DNA of 64,000 nt, taken from contig NZ_VOEJ01000001.1 in NCBI RefSeq assembly GCF_007846085.1, forward strand, positions 434,001-498,000. Reading direction: 5' to 3'. Below the pieces are notes generated by a model. The model saw only the letters and a list, made by a program, of their open reading frames with translations. It searched no databases and was not told where the DNA came from. The translations under genes were made by a program, and so were the position numbers. The DNA comes from Mucilaginibacter pallidiroseus. Lineage in GTDB: Bacteria; Bacteroidota; Bacteroidia; Sphingobacteriales; Sphingobacteriaceae. Below, piece after piece: positions 53,069-62,959 of the stretch; the stretch's first letter is position 1, and each line of letters opens with the position of its first letter.

Positions 53069-54307
53069 ATGGCTTTAAACTATATCTGGATAGCATTTTT
53101 CTTGATCGCGTTTGTAATTGCGCTGGTAAAACTGGTGTTTTTGGGCGATGTGGATGCTTTTAAGGTATTGGTTGATGGCATGTTTGATTCGTCCAAAGCA
53201 TCGGTAATGGATATTGCCCTGCCCCTTGCCGGTAATATGGTTTTGTGGCTTGGGATACTTAACATTGGCGAACGCGCCGGCGCCATGAACTTTTTGGCAA
53301 GAATAGTTGGGCCTTTCCTGGGGCGTTTGTTTCCGGAGGTGCCCAAAAACCACCCTGCTACCGGGCAAATGATGATGAATTTTTCGGCTAATTTGCTTGG
53401 TCTTGATAATGCCGCAACACCGCTTGGCTTAAAAGCAATGGGTAGCCTGCAGGAGCTTAATCCAAATAAAGAGACAGCATCTAACGCACAGATCATGTTC
53501 CTGGTGCTGCACACTTCGGGCCTGCAGTTATTACCGGTTACGATAATAGCCCAACGATTTATATTAGGTGCCAAAGACCCTGCCGACGTACTTATACCTT
53601 GTATTATAGCAACCTATGTTGCTACGGTTGTAGGTATGATAGCCGTTGCCATAAAGCAAAAGATAAATCTTTTTGACAAGGTCATTGTGAGTTGGCTGGG
53701 CGGCCTTACCGCATTTATCCTTTTTCTGGTTTGGTACTTTACTGCTTACCTCGATAAAGAACAAATTGCAACAGTATCTAAAGTGGTTAGTAACCTTTTG
53801 CTGTTTGCCATACCTGTTGTTTTTATACTCGGCGCTCTTCGAAAAAAGGTAAATGTATTTGAAAGCTTTATAGATGGCGCCAAAGGCGGCTTTGAGGTTT
53901 CAGTAAAAATTATTGCATACCTGGTTGCTATGCTGGTTGCGATAAGCGTCTTCAGAAACTCCGGTGCATTAGGATATATTAACGATGGTTTGAAATGGCT
54001 TATAACAAGCCTTGGCCTTGATACCCGCTTTGTTGATGCGATGCCGGTTGCTTACATGAAACCGCTCAGCGGCTCGGGCTCAAAGGCTATGATGATAAGC
54101 ACTATGCAAACCTTCGGTCCTGATAGTTTTGCCGGTCGACTGGCGTCAGTTTTCAATGGCTCTGCCGATACCACATTCTACATTGTCGCACTGTATTTTG
54201 GTTCGGTAGGTATCAAAAAATCGCGATATGCTATCCCGGCCGGGCTGATTGCCGATTTGGCTGGTGTAATAGCTGCTATCTTTATCTCCTACCTATTTTT
54301 TGGGTGA
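53069..54307 (+). CDS. SpmA-SpmB fusion, nucleoside-recognition-domain membrane protein
   Basis: Two Gate domains in one 412-residue chain. The first half contains ALPLAGNMVLWLGILNIGERAGAMNFLARIVGPFLGRLFPEVPKNHPATGQMMMNFSANLLGLDNAATPLGLKAM (given here as its key segments), the SpmA signature. The second half has PVVFILGALRKKVNVFESFIDGAKGGFEVSVKIIAYLVAMLVAI and GSGSKAMMISTMQTFGPDSFAGRLASVFNGSADTTFYIVALYFGSVG, the SpmB signature. In Bacillus these separate proteins help dehydrate spore cores; in a non-sporulating Bacteroidota they probably transport something else. Confidence 0.9.
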   Translation: MALNYIWIAFFLIAFVIALVKLVFLGDVDAFKVLVDGMFDSSKASVMDIALPLAGNMVLWLGILNIGERAGAMNFLARIVGPFLGRLFPEVPKNHPATGQMMMNFSANLLGLDNAATPLGLKAMGSLQELNPNKETASNAQIMFLVLHTSGLQLLPVTIIAQRFILGAKDPADVLIPCIIATYVATVVGMIAVAIKQKINLFDKVIVSWLGGLTAFILFLVWYFTAYLDKEQIATVSKVVSNLLLFAIPVVFILGALRKKVNVFESFIDGAKGGFEVSVKIIAYLVAMLVAISVFRNSGALGYINDGLKWLITSLGLDTRFVDAMPVAYMKPLSGSGSKAMMISTMQTFGPDSFAGRLASVFNGSADTTFYIVALYFGSVGIKKSRYAIPAGLIADLAGVIAAIFISYLFFG

Positions 54308-54465
54308 TAGCCCAGGTTTTTCTTTTTATTCACTTTCTTATTGTCGCAACCAAATCATCCTGTAGCCGTATAAAAGCCTGTATCGCTTGGCTATGCGCCC
54401 AAATTGGGTAATTAAGCTTACAGCCATACATCTATTTACTGTTCCCCCTGATTGGATGTAGATTG

Positions 54466-57400
54466 ATGGTTAAAAAGTTTACTAAAAGCTTACTTATTAT
54501 TTTATTTTGTTTTGCCGGCTTTTTAAGGTCGTTTGGGCAAACCATAACCGTCAGCGCTTTTGATCCAGGGCCTTATGGTCAGGGCTCAACCATTGGCGTG
54601 CCGTTCCAGGTAAACACTACCGGCGGCTGTGTAGGCAGCAACAACGTTTTTACACTATACCTGTCTGATGCGAGCGGAAGTTTCGCCGCACAACGTAACA
54701 TCGGTACATTTACCGGCTTTTACGGCACCTTTGTAAATGGTATCATACCATCTGGCACGCCTGCAGGTAGCGGTTACCGCGTACGGGTTGCCATGTCGAG
54801 CCCGGCACAGGTTAGCGCCGCTTCTGCCCCATTTCAAATCAGTTCCGCTGCAGGTGTCACTGCGGCCATATCATCGCAAATATTAAATACATCTTATCCC
54901 GAAGTATTTGGCCGATGTATAGGCCAGGCTAATTCAACCTTCAGCTTTGTTAACGAATTTCCAAATAGCGCTGCAACCACAGCGAGTTTTTATAATGAGC
55001 TAGATAAAGTTGCAGAAGGTTCAATAAATGTGAACGGTGATTTTATAGCCAAAGCGGCGCATTATACAGTAATGGCTAAAGCAACCAGAGCCGGTGGCAT
55101 AATAGGTACCAAGGCGTATTTGCTGATTAACAACGTGGTTAATAACACCTTCGGTGCCAGCGGCAGTACCACAGTTTGCCTTAACGGGCGAAATAGTCTT
55201 ACGTACAATGTAGATATTGCATCCCCAAATGGTATACAACGCAACTTCCCGGGTCTTACCTATCGGGTTACCTGGGGCGACGGTGCAACAAGCGTTTATA
55301 CACTGTGCGATATTGTGAACGGTGGCGGGCAGATTAGTCATGCGTACACAAAATCATCATGCGGCAACCAGGTTAACGGGCAAGTCAATGTTTTCCAGGT
55401 AGATTTGCAGCCACTCAGCCAGTATTGCGGCGCTGTAGTAACGCAGGTAACAACCTACGCAAAGGTGCTGGCACCACCGCAAAATAGGTTTAGAACCCCC
55501 TTAGCCGCCTGTATTAATAGCCCTGTTACGTTTGACAACACATCGGTATTAGGCCAGGATCCAAATGCAACTACAGCCGATTGTGAAAATGTAAGTGCCT
55601 TATACACATGGTTGGTTGATGGTGTAGTTGTTGCTACAAACTATCCGGTTACCCGGCCCCTTGTGCGCACTTTTACTTCCGTTGGCACCCATACGGTTAC
55701 GCTACGTTTGCAAAACAATACCGGCAACTGCCCCGCACCAGATGCTACTGAAAGCATTTGTATACAAAACCCGCCGCAGCCCTCATTTACACTACCGGTA
55801 ACTACAATTTGCTCGGCAAATACATTAACACCTGTTAACACCTCGCCAGATCCTAACCCGCCATGTAACAATACTGCACAATACCAGTGGGTGGTAACCG
55901 GCCCTGCAGCGGTGTCGTACAGCGGCGGAACGAATGCCAATAGCAAAAATCCGTCGTTTTTATTCAACGCACCGGGTATATATGAGGTAAGGCTTGATAT
56001 TAATTCACTTAGCTGCGGCCTGGTGTCATCGCCAACACAAACGGTTACGGTAAATTCTTCGCCGGTTGCCAAATTATCAAACGATGCACAGCTGTGCGGT
56101 AATAACATTACCCTTAATTTCAACAATAATCCGGGTTTATCGAATACTACATTAACCGGTACGCAAACTACTTTGCCTACAACATATAATTGGGTAATTA
56201 CAGGCGGCGCCTATAGTTTTACCGGTGGTACAACAGCAAATAGCAGGTACCCTCAAATACTATTCAGTGATTATGCTACCTACAACGTAACAGTTACGCA
56301 TACCAACAACTGCGGCACCGCTACGGATACACAGCAACTTACTTTTGCCCTTGCCCCGACTGTAAACGCAGGTGCTGACCAAACCATCTGCGAAAACAGC
56401 CCTGCACAATTGGCGGGCAGTATTACCGGCGGCGCATACAATAGTTTTGCTTGGGTAGGCGGAGACGGCACTTTCACCCCAAACAGAACAACTTTTAATG
56501 CTACTTATACCCCTACCGCAGCAGAAGTAGCTGCAGGCCAGGTAATACTTACATTAAGGGCACAAACTTCGCTTTCGCAGTGTGCTGTAATCAATGACGA
56601 TGTAGTTATTAACATCACAAAAAAAGATGATATTACAAGCCCGGCTACCCAGTCTGTATGTACGCAGCAAAACTTCACTTACACCATTACATCAAACAAC
56701 CCAGCCACAACTTTTAACTGGACAACGGCTCTTACATCGGGCAGTGCCACCGGCTTTGGGGCAACGGGTAGCGGGTCCACAATAAACGACCTGATAACTA
56801 ACAATAGCTCAACAACAGATGCCGTTATCACTTATACTATAACCCCTACTACAAATGGCTGCGTGGGCAATGCCTTTCAAATGCGTTTAACCGTGCGCGC
56901 CTTACCTGTAGCTACTGCAACAGCGGCAAGCAACCAGATTTGCAGCAACCAGCCGGCGGGGATAAACTTTTCATCAAACGTTGCAGGCACAACCTTTTTG
57001 TGGACAAGTACGGCCAGCGCCGGTATCAGCGGTAATACAAATCCAACTACTCCCGTTTCGGCGGGTAGCATTGCCGACGTCTTGGTGAATAATGGCTCTA
57101 CAGATGGCACTGTTACATACAATATTATACCATACAATGGCGGTTGCGTTGGCACCCAAACCACCATTACCATTACGGTAAAGCCGTTACCGGTTACTGC
57201 ATTGCCCGGCCCTGATGAGGCTATTTGCGCATCATCAACATATACTTTAAGAGGTAACAGCCCCGGTGCGGGTACAGGCCGGTGGACAGTGGTGTCAAAC
57301 CAAACGGGTGTGAGCTTCTCTGACCCTACTAACCCCAATGCAGTAGTAAGCGGTTTGCAGCCGGGCAATATTTACCAGTTCCGGTGGACAATTACTGCAG

Positions 57401-59649
57401 CGCCTACCTGTCCGCCAAGTACCGGTGTGGTTACCATCACCGTAAATGCGGCTACCGTTGGCGGCACAACTGCTGGTGCTGCTACCGTTTGTGCAGGTAC
57501 AAATAGCGGCACCGTAACGCTCAGTGGTAATGTAGGGAATGTTTTAAGATGGGAGTCATCTACAGACGGCGGAACAACTTGGGCGATTACCGATAATACT
57601 TCAACATCTATTACCTACCAAAATTTAAACCAAACAACACAATACCGGGCCATAGTACAAAACGGTTCTTGTGCATCACAGGCATCTTCTGCTACAACCA
57701 TCACCGTGAATCCGCCCGCTGTTGTAGCCAATGCCGGTGCAGATCAGACACTTTGCAGCAGTACATCAGTAACGCTTGATGGTAATGATGCCGGCACTTC
57801 TTCCGGGCTGTGGACACAGCTTGCAGGCCCGGCAGTAACATTTGTAAATCCGGCTAATCCTAAAACGCAGGTAACAGGCTTGGCTGGCGGCAACACCTAT
57901 CGCTTTTTATGGACTATCAAAGGCTTGCCGCCATGCGCCGATAATAGCGATGAGGTAATTATAGTAAACACCGCGGACGTTGTGGCAAGTTTCACTGCCG
58001 ATAAGTTAAAGGGATGCGGTCCGCTTACAATACAGTTTACCAATACATCGTCGGCAACTAACGGCGTGGGGTTTGTTTGGGATTTTGGAGATGGTACTCC
58101 GGGCTCAAACGAGGTAAGCCCTCAGCATACTTTTCAGCCGAGCGAAGATGGTACCGACATGGTTTATAATGTGTCATTAAACCTGACGGAAAATTGCGTT
58201 GTACGCCCGCCGGTGACGGCTACCATAACTGTGAGCCCAGCAATCCCGGTAGCCGCTATATTGCCCGAAAACCTGAGCGGCTGCGGAACCTTTGTACTTA
58301 CTGTAAGAAATACATCGCCAGGCACAAATGCCCAATACGATTTTTATTTGTACGATGGTGATGTGCTGGTTCAGCATATTGTTAAAACAGATAAATCGAC
58401 AGTCCAATTTTTACCCATCAGCACACCTGTTACCAAGGTTTACAATTTGTACATGGAAGCCACTAACGCCTGTGGCACAAAAGCACGGTCTACCGAGGTG
58501 CCTATTACGGTATCTCCGGCCAACTTTACGCCGCAAATGTTTATCAAGAACAACGTTACCAAAGGCTGTGCTCCGCTGGCATTAACATTTGTAAATAATA
58601 CCGCTGGCGGCGATGTTTATAAATACAATATCTATGATCAGAACAACGCAGTAGTTGCCTCTTTACCCGCCGGCCGTGGCGAATTTCCGTATACATTTAT
58701 AACGCCCGGTGTTTACTATGTAAGTATTACAGCCACCAGTGACTGTGCATCAGCCGAGTCGGATCCTAAAATAAGGGTTGAAGTCTACACAGTTCCCGCT
58801 CCAGACTTTGATGCGGATGTTAAGACAGGCTGCCGGTCGATAAGGGTAAACTTTGCCAATTTAACACCCGCTATTGATGGCGTCCCGGCCAGTGCTTTGT
58901 CATACGAGTGGGATTTTGGAGATGGTACGCAATCAAACAGCTTTTCGCCGCCTACGCACGTATACGACTTCAAGAAGTCGCCTTACACGGTACGGCTTAC
59001 AGTAACTAACCTGGCAACGGGTTGTACAAATACCGTGGTTAAACAAAACTTTATTGTTATCGAAAGCCCGCCGGGTACCGAGTTTGAAGTGAAGCCGGGC
59101 TTAACCACCAGCATACCCAATTACACTTTTACATTTAACGATAGAACAACCGGCAGTAATCTCACATCCTGGAGGTGGAACTTCGGCGATGGCCGGGCCT
59201 CGTTGAACCGCTATGTAACGCACACTTACGCTGATACCGGCAAATACGTCGTCACCTTAATTGTAACTAACGCCCTTGGCTGCGACAGTACAATTACCAA
59301 AACAGTACAGGTAACCGGTGTGCCGGGACAACTATACCTGCCAAACGCTTTCACACCAAATAGCAGTAATCCGGAGTTAAGCACTTTTAGTGCAAAAGGG
59401 TCGGGCATTGCAAGCTGGCATATGCAAATATTTAATAACTGGGGGCAACTGGTTTTTGAGACCACCAAATTGGATAGCCGCGGACAGCCCACCGAAGGTT
59501 GGGATGGAAACTTCAAAGGCGCACAAGCTCCGCAGGGCGTTTACATATGGCAGGTATCGGCCAAGTTTATAAATGGTACCGATTGGAAAGGTATGTCGTA
59601 CAACGGATCATTACCTAAGCGATCGGGCGTGATACATTTAATAAGATAG
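54466..59649 (+). CDS. Giant PKD-repeat surface protein with T9SS type B sorting domain
   Basis: A ~1727-residue exported protein with signal peptide (LLIILFCFAGFLRSFG|Q). PKD-like modules fill most of the chain, including near-tandem copies at ~735-810 and ~835-910 (TTFNWTTALTSG... and TTFLWTSTASAG...) and NAGADQTLCSS... near 1090. Classical PKD domains with WDFGDG motifs are at ~1205, ~1482 and WNFGDG at ~1571. The final ~105 residues (QLYLPNAFTPNSSNPEL ... NNWGQLVF ... GWDGNFKGAQAPQGVYIW) are the gliding-motility-associated type B sorting domain, directing T9SS secretion. The gene for PorP/SprF abuts it. ATG 54466 is preferred over TTG 54463. Confidence 0.93.
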   Translation: MVKKFTKSLLIILFCFAGFLRSFGQTITVSAFDPGPYGQGSTIGVPFQVNTTGGCVGSNNVFTLYLSDASGSFAAQRNIGTFTGFYGTFVNGIIPSGTPAGSGYRVRVAMSSPAQVSAASAPFQISSAAGVTAAISSQILNTSYPEVFGRCIGQANSTFSFVNEFPNSAATTASFYNELDKVAEGSINVNGDFIAKAAHYTVMAKATRAGGIIGTKAYLLINNVVNNTFGASGSTTVCLNGRNSLTYNVDIASPNGIQRNFPGLTYRVTWGDGATSVYTLCDIVNGGGQISHAYTKSSCGNQVNGQVNVFQVDLQPLSQYCGAVVTQVTTYAKVLAPPQNRFRTPLAACINSPVTFDNTSVLGQDPNATTADCENVSALYTWLVDGVVVATNYPVTRPLVRTFTSVGTHTVTLRLQNNTGNCPAPDATESICIQNPPQPSFTLPVTTICSANTLTPVNTSPDPNPPCNNTAQYQWVVTGPAAVSYSGGTNANSKNPSFLFNAPGIYEVRLDINSLSCGLVSSPTQTVTVNSSPVAKLSNDAQLCGNNITLNFNNNPGLSNTTLTGTQTTLPTTYNWVITGGAYSFTGGTTANSRYPQILFSDYATYNVTVTHTNNCGTATDTQQLTFALAPTVNAGADQTICENSPAQLAGSITGGAYNSFAWVGGDGTFTPNRTTFNATYTPTAAEVAAGQVILTLRAQTSLSQCAVINDDVVINITKKDDITSPATQSVCTQQNFTYTITSNNPATTFNWTTALTSGSATGFGATGSGSTINDLITNNSSTTDAVITYTITPTTNGCVGNAFQMRLTVRALPVATATAASNQICSNQPAGINFSSNVAGTTFLWTSTASAGISGNTNPTTPVSAGSIADVLVNNGSTDGTVTYNIIPYNGGCVGTQTTITITVKPLPVTALPGPDEAICASSTYTLRGNSPGAGTGRWTVVSNQTGVSFSDPTNPNAVVSGLQPGNIYQFRWTITAAPTCPPSTGVVTITVNAATVGGTTAGAATVCAGTNSGTVTLSGNVGNVLRWESSTDGGTTWAITDNTSTSITYQNLNQTTQYRAIVQNGSCASQASSATTITVNPPAVVANAGADQTLCSSTSVTLDGNDAGTSSGLWTQLAGPAVTFVNPANPKTQVTGLAGGNTYRFLWTIKGLPPCADNSDEVIIVNTADVVASFTADKLKGCGPLTIQFTNTSSATNGVGFVWDFGDGTPGSNEVSPQHTFQPSEDGTDMVYNVSLNLTENCVVRPPVTATITVSPAIPVAAILPENLSGCGTFVLTVRNTSPGTNAQYDFYLYDGDVLVQHIVKTDKSTVQFLPISTPVTKVYNLYMEATNACGTKARSTEVPITVSPANFTPQMFIKNNVTKGCAPLALTFVNNTAGGDVYKYNIYDQNNAVVASLPAGRGEFPYTFITPGVYYVSITATSDCASAESDPKIRVEVYTVPAPDFDADVKTGCRSIRVNFANLTPAIDGVPASALSYEWDFGDGTQSNSFSPPTHVYDFKKSPYTVRLTVTNLATGCTNTVVKQNFIVIESPPGTEFEVKPGLTTSIPNYTFTFNDRTTGSNLTSWRWNFGDGRASLNRYVTHTYADTGKYVVTLIVTNALGCDSTITKTVQVTGVPGQLYLPNAFTPNSSNPELSTFSAKGSGIASWHMQIFNNWGQLVFETTKLDSRGQPTEGWDGNFKGAQAPQGVYIWQVSAKFINGTDWKGMSYNGSLPKRSGVIHLIR

Positions 59650-60696
59650 ATGGAGATGATGAAGGGATATTTAAAACTCGTTTTATTTTTTGCACTTGCC
59701 TTTTCTGCGCCTGGCCTAATGGCCCAGGATCATATGTATTCACAATTTTTTAACTCCCCGCTTTATTTGAACCCGGCGTTGAATGGCCAGTTTGAAGGTG
59801 ATCTGCGCGTTAATCTGATCTATCGTAATCAATATACATCCGTGCCAGGCAGCCTCTCCTATCTCTCTGCATCGGTTGATTTAAGCGTTCCGCAGTTTGG
59901 AGGTGGCATTGGATTGTTGTTTAGCCGTAGTTCTGAAGGAACGGCATATCTTAACAAAAACAATATTTCGGGCATATATTCTTATAGCGTTGGGTCTGAT
60001 GCATACGTGCTATCTTTCGGGCTTCAGGCGGGTGTAACCAACCGCTCGGTTGATTTTGGAAAGCTTGTGTTTGGCGATCAGATAGACCCGCGGCTTGGCT
60101 ATATCCCGGGTTCAACATCGGGCGCAGACCTGCCACAGTTCAACAACAAGTTTTACTTTGATGCCGGATTCGGTTTAAACCTAACTGCCGGTAACTTCAA
60201 TATTGGCGGGGCTGCAATGCATGTAAACCAGCCCAATGAATCGTTCACAGGTACTACTTACAAGCTCCCGGTACGCGCTACCGCTCACGCCAGTTATCGC
60301 CTCAATATTAGTAGGGACGACAATTTGTATGAAGAGGAAAAATCATACGTTATACCATCTGTAGTGATGTATAAACAAGGCCCGGCACAATCCATTAGTG
60401 CAGGCATGCAGTACAAGCGCCGCAGCATTAACGCAGGCCTGTGGTATCGCAGCGGTGGTCAGGGCGGGCCGAGCTCAGTAGTATTATCGCTCATTTTCGA
60501 TCTTTTCATTAACCGAGAAGGCGGCGAAAAGGTAAGGCTGGGCGTAAGCCATGATGTGCCTTCGGGCCGGGGACTTAACTACAGCAACACCAGCGGCACC
60601 AGCGAAGGCAGCATTGGTTATGAAACTACTTTGCCATCAAGATCAAATGCCGAAAAGAAATTTAGGGGCGCAACACGTTGCTATGATTTCTATTAA
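59650..60696 (+). CDS. PorP/SprF-family type IX secretion outer-membrane protein
   Basis: A 348-residue outer-membrane protein starting at the base after the cargo stop. Signal peptide (FALAFSAPGLMA|Q) is followed by DHMYSQFFNSPLYLNPALNGQFEGDLRVNLIYRNQY, the diagnostic N-terminus of PorP/SprF (Y-x-x-N-P-x-x-x-N-P-A). The barrel ends GRGLNYSNTSGTSEGSIGYETT. In T9SS type B cargo systems such proteins are needed for secretion or surface attachment of their adjacent large adhesin, as for SprF and SprB. Confidence 0.95.
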   Translation: MEMMKGYLKLVLFFALAFSAPGLMAQDHMYSQFFNSPLYLNPALNGQFEGDLRVNLIYRNQYTSVPGSLSYLSASVDLSVPQFGGGIGLLFSRSSEGTAYLNKNNISGIYSYSVGSDAYVLSFGLQAGVTNRSVDFGKLVFGDQIDPRLGYIPGSTSGADLPQFNNKFYFDAGFGLNLTAGNFNIGGAAMHVNQPNESFTGTTYKLPVRATAHASYRLNISRDDNLYEEEKSYVIPSVVMYKQGPAQSISAGMQYKRRSINAGLWYRSGGQGGPSSVVLSLIFDLFINREGGEKVRLGVSHDVPSGRGLNYSNTSGTSEGSIGYETTLPSRSNAEKKFRGATRCYDFY

Positions 60697-60784
60697 TTTA
60701 ACCTAAAAGATAACACCGTTTAGGAGTGAGAAAATAAAGTTAAGTCAGCTGATTTTTAGATACATTCATGCCTAATTTTAAACA

Positions 60785-61177
60785 ATGGAACGTGATTATC
60801 TAAAGGAAAAAGTCGTAAAGAAAAAATCGGCTGTTAAAGCCGCATGGATGATGGTTGTTTTTGTGCTGGTGTTTGCGTTGTTGCTGGCGAAATATGCATT
60901 TACCGGCAGTTTAGACCCGTTTACTGGCTTGCCCGACAGTGACGTTGCCTATAGCATAGCTAAAGAGTTTATACGCCCTACAACCCTTTCATCAAACGTA
61001 ACCTTTAGCGATTCGCAATACCAGTTCGCAAAAAAATCAGATTCTGTTTACGTTATCAAATCCTTTTATACCGACGGAGAAGATGTAAAAAACGACTTTC
61101 GTATCACGCTGAAGTACGACGGAGGCAATGCAGCCAATAAAAGCAATTGGACACTGGTTAACCTCGACCAGGATTAA
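60785..61177 (+). CDS. Membrane-anchored small protein, unknown function (130 residues)
   Basis: One transmembrane helix (~residues 20-42, AAWMMVVFVLVFALLLAKYAF) follows a basic N-terminus (LKEKVVKKKSAVK). The C-terminal ~85 residues are soluble: PDSDVAYSIAKEFIRPTTLSSNVTFSDSQYQFAKKSDSVYVIKSFY then FRITLKYDGGNAANKSNWTLVNLDQ, a beta-rich domain typical of small exported proteins. No family was recognised. It sits 28 bases before the OsmC gene and may be cotranscribed. Confidence 0.65.
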   Translation: MERDYLKEKVVKKKSAVKAAWMMVVFVLVFALLLAKYAFTGSLDPFTGLPDSDVAYSIAKEFIRPTTLSSNVTFSDSQYQFAKKSDSVYVIKSFYTDGEDVKNDFRITLKYDGGNAANKSNWTLVNLDQD

Positions 61178-61206
61178 ACTTGCACTTTAATTACTATACT
61201 TGGCAA

Positions 61207-61614
61207 ATGGATAGTGAAAAAGATATACTCGCGTCGGCAAATGCAACGTTAGGCAGGATAAATTATCAGGCCATAGTAAATAGTGGTGGTCATACCCTGA
61301 TAGCTGATGAACCGGCCGACTTGGGCGGAGCAGATACCGGAATGGCACCATACAATCTACTGTTGTCAGGCCTGGCCAGTTGTACCGTTATTACGTTGCG
61401 CATGTATATTGAACGTAAGATGTGGATAGTTGATGAAATTAACATCAGCCTGGAGATGTTTAAAAATAAAGAAGGTGTCCAGATAGATGCCAAAATCACT
61501 TTTAAGGGTGAGCTTACAAATGAACAACGAGAGCGGTTGTTGACCATTGCCGACGCTTGCCCCGTTCACAAAATGCTTGTGGGCAACGTTGTTATAAATA
61601 ATGCTTTACAATAA
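61207..61614 (+). CDS. OsmC-family protein, second copy
   Basis: Translation begins at ATG 61207; the frame's upstream TTG is unlikely. The 135-residue protein contains PYNLLLSGLASCTVITLRMYIERK, matching the peroxidatic Cys segment, and LTIADACPVHKMLVGNV carrying the resolving Cys-Pro-Val-His, hallmark of the OsmC/YhfA group. It differs strongly from the other OsmC protein of this window (51859-52287). It would reduce organic hydroperoxides. It converges on the TetR gene with a two-base gap. Confidence 0.9.
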   Translation: MDSEKDILASANATLGRINYQAIVNSGGHTLIADEPADLGGADTGMAPYNLLLSGLASCTVITLRMYIERKMWIVDEINISLEMFKNKEGVQIDAKITFKGELTNEQRERLLTIADACPVHKMLVGNVVINNALQ

Positions 61615-61616
61615 TC

Positions 61617-62234
61617 TTATTTAAGTCCGTTCACAAAAATATCTATCAGCAGTAAGCGCCTGTTATGTATCTCGTCGAGTTGCTCACGCTGCGGGAAGCT
61701 GTTCTTTTTTTGTGTAAGTACATTGCCGAATTTAAGGCCGTGTAAAGCATCAAGGAAAAGCTCCACAATTTCCTTAGGATTATCTATTTGCTTCACGTTT
61801 CCTTTTTCTGATTCCTTGTCAATAGCGTTGGTAAGCAGCTTTATCTCGGCTTCACGTATTTGTCCAACTATTTTCCAAACAGTATCCGGTGGGTTTTGCT
61901 CGTTCATCCGGAAAAAGTCAAAGAAGTTATAATTCTTAATCATGAAATCATGATGCGTATTCACCTGGAAAAGGAATGCTTCCCGTAGACTATTAAAAGT
62001 GTCAAACTTCTGCTCAAGCATTTGTAAATAATGGCTGGCAAGGTTGCGCATTACGGCCATATAAAGCTCGCTCTTATCCGGAAAGTAGTAGTAAAGTAGG
62101 GCTTTCGACATTGACAGGTCACCGGCAATTTCATTCATGGTGGTTTTTGAATAGCCGTAATGAAGAAATCTTTGATAGGATGCCTCTAATATCTTTTCCC
62201 GTTTAATGTCTTGCTGGTCTACTGCCGTACTCAT
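61617..62234 (-). CDS. TetR/AcrR-family transcriptional regulator
   Basis: A 205-residue repressor. The N-terminal helix-turn-helix is KREKILEASYQRFLHYGYSKTTMNEIAGDLSMSKALLYYYFPDKSELYMAVM, with family signature GYSKTTMNEIA and LLYYYFPDKSELY. The C-terminal ~140 residues form a ligand-binding helical domain. A TTG-N18-TAAATTTG promoter lies 58-86 bases upstream of its start. The regulator is convergent with OsmC and upstream of the DUF4126 gene; its ligand and targets are unknown. Confidence 0.9.
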   Translation of the reverse strand: MSTAVDQQDIKREKILEASYQRFLHYGYSKTTMNEIAGDLSMSKALLYYYFPDKSELYMAVMRNLASHYLQMLEQKFDTFNSLREAFLFQVNTHHDFMIKNYNFFDFFRMNEQNPPDTVWKIVGQIREAEIKLLTNAIDKESEKGNVKQIDNPKEIVELFLDALHGLKFGNVLTQKKNSFPQREQLDEIHNRRLLLIDIFVNGLK

Positions 62235-62291
62235 CTATATGATTAAACTCCTTATTGAATTATATTGTCCTGACTTTTTTAACAAATCTAT

Positions 62292-62320
62292 CAAATTTAC
62301 AGGCGCTTCTTTAAACCCAA
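62292..62320 (-). promoter_or_regulatory. Promoter of the TetR gene
   Basis: On the minus strand TTG (plus CAA at 62318-62320) and TAAATTTG (plus CAAATTTA at 62292-62299) are separated by 18 bases, fitting the Bacteroidota consensus. The predicted leader is about 50 bases. Confidence 0.6.
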
Positions 62321-62345
62321 TAAAAAGATGAGTTTAATATGTTAA

Positions 62346-62831
62346 TTACCTGTTGCTGCTTATCAGTTTTGCGCCCAGTGTTATGGCAAGTGCATCTTCG
62401 CAAGCGCCCGTAACAAAGTTTGGAAGTGCTGTTTTTTTGTTGAGGGTTGTTCGCAGAAAGAAACAACCAAATGTTGCTGCAGCCGCGGCTGTACCTCCTA
62501 TTAATCCACCTAATAGAGCATTTTTGCTATCTGCCTTGTAAATAGTGGCGCCGGTAAAAACACCGGTTACTATGCGGCCTATCAGTCCGGGTGCTTCCGT
62601 GCGGTTGGGTGCCATTGGCATTTTATCGCCTATCAGCTCGCCGGCGGCAAGCACCTTAAATACTTTTGACGTTGGGATAGTTTGTACAAACCCTACTGCA
62701 GAGCCTTCGATATTTTGTGATTTATGACGGCTATAAAAGTGGCTGATAATTGCAGGCGCCAAAAATGTGCGCATGCCAGCCACCGCTCCAAGCCCGGCCG
62801 CGCGTAAGAAAGATGATGTATTATTATTCAT
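62346..62831 (-). CDS. DUF4126-family membrane protein
   Basis: Start at MNNNTSSFLRAAGLGAVAGMRTFLAPAIISHFY, where AAGLGAxAGMRTFxAPA is the family signature; the frame extends upstream to 62930 without support. Product ~161 residues with several glycine/alanine-rich helices (NALLGGLIGGTAAAAATFGCFFLRT). No function is established for DUF4126. It diverges from a second membrane protein (62960-63496). Confidence 0.8.
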   Translation of the reverse strand: MNNNTSSFLRAAGLGAVAGMRTFLAPAIISHFYSRHKSQNIEGSAVGFVQTIPTSKVFKVLAAGELIGDKMPMAPNRTEAPGLIGRIVTGVFTGATIYKADSKNALLGGLIGGTAAAAATFGCFFLRTTLNKKTALPNFVTGACEDALAITLGAKLISSNR

Positions 62832-62959
62832 GTTTTGATTGTTAGAAGTGCAGCGTAAAATATGCTGGTACGTTATTGTAAACCTTGTATCACAACTTTG
62901 TGTTTTGCAAATTTTTAAACCATAAGGCAAATTAAACTGTTGTTGACTTAAACACTACC

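Noticed and set aside
53080..53574. 164-residue minus-strand frame opposite the SpmA-SpmB gene
   Set aside because: Antisense to a well-conserved gene, no domain similarity, no promoter.
55641..57368. Several 160-residue minus-strand frames within the giant PKD gene
   Set aside because: Shadows of Thr/Asn-rich repeats; no recognisable motif or ribosome-binding context.
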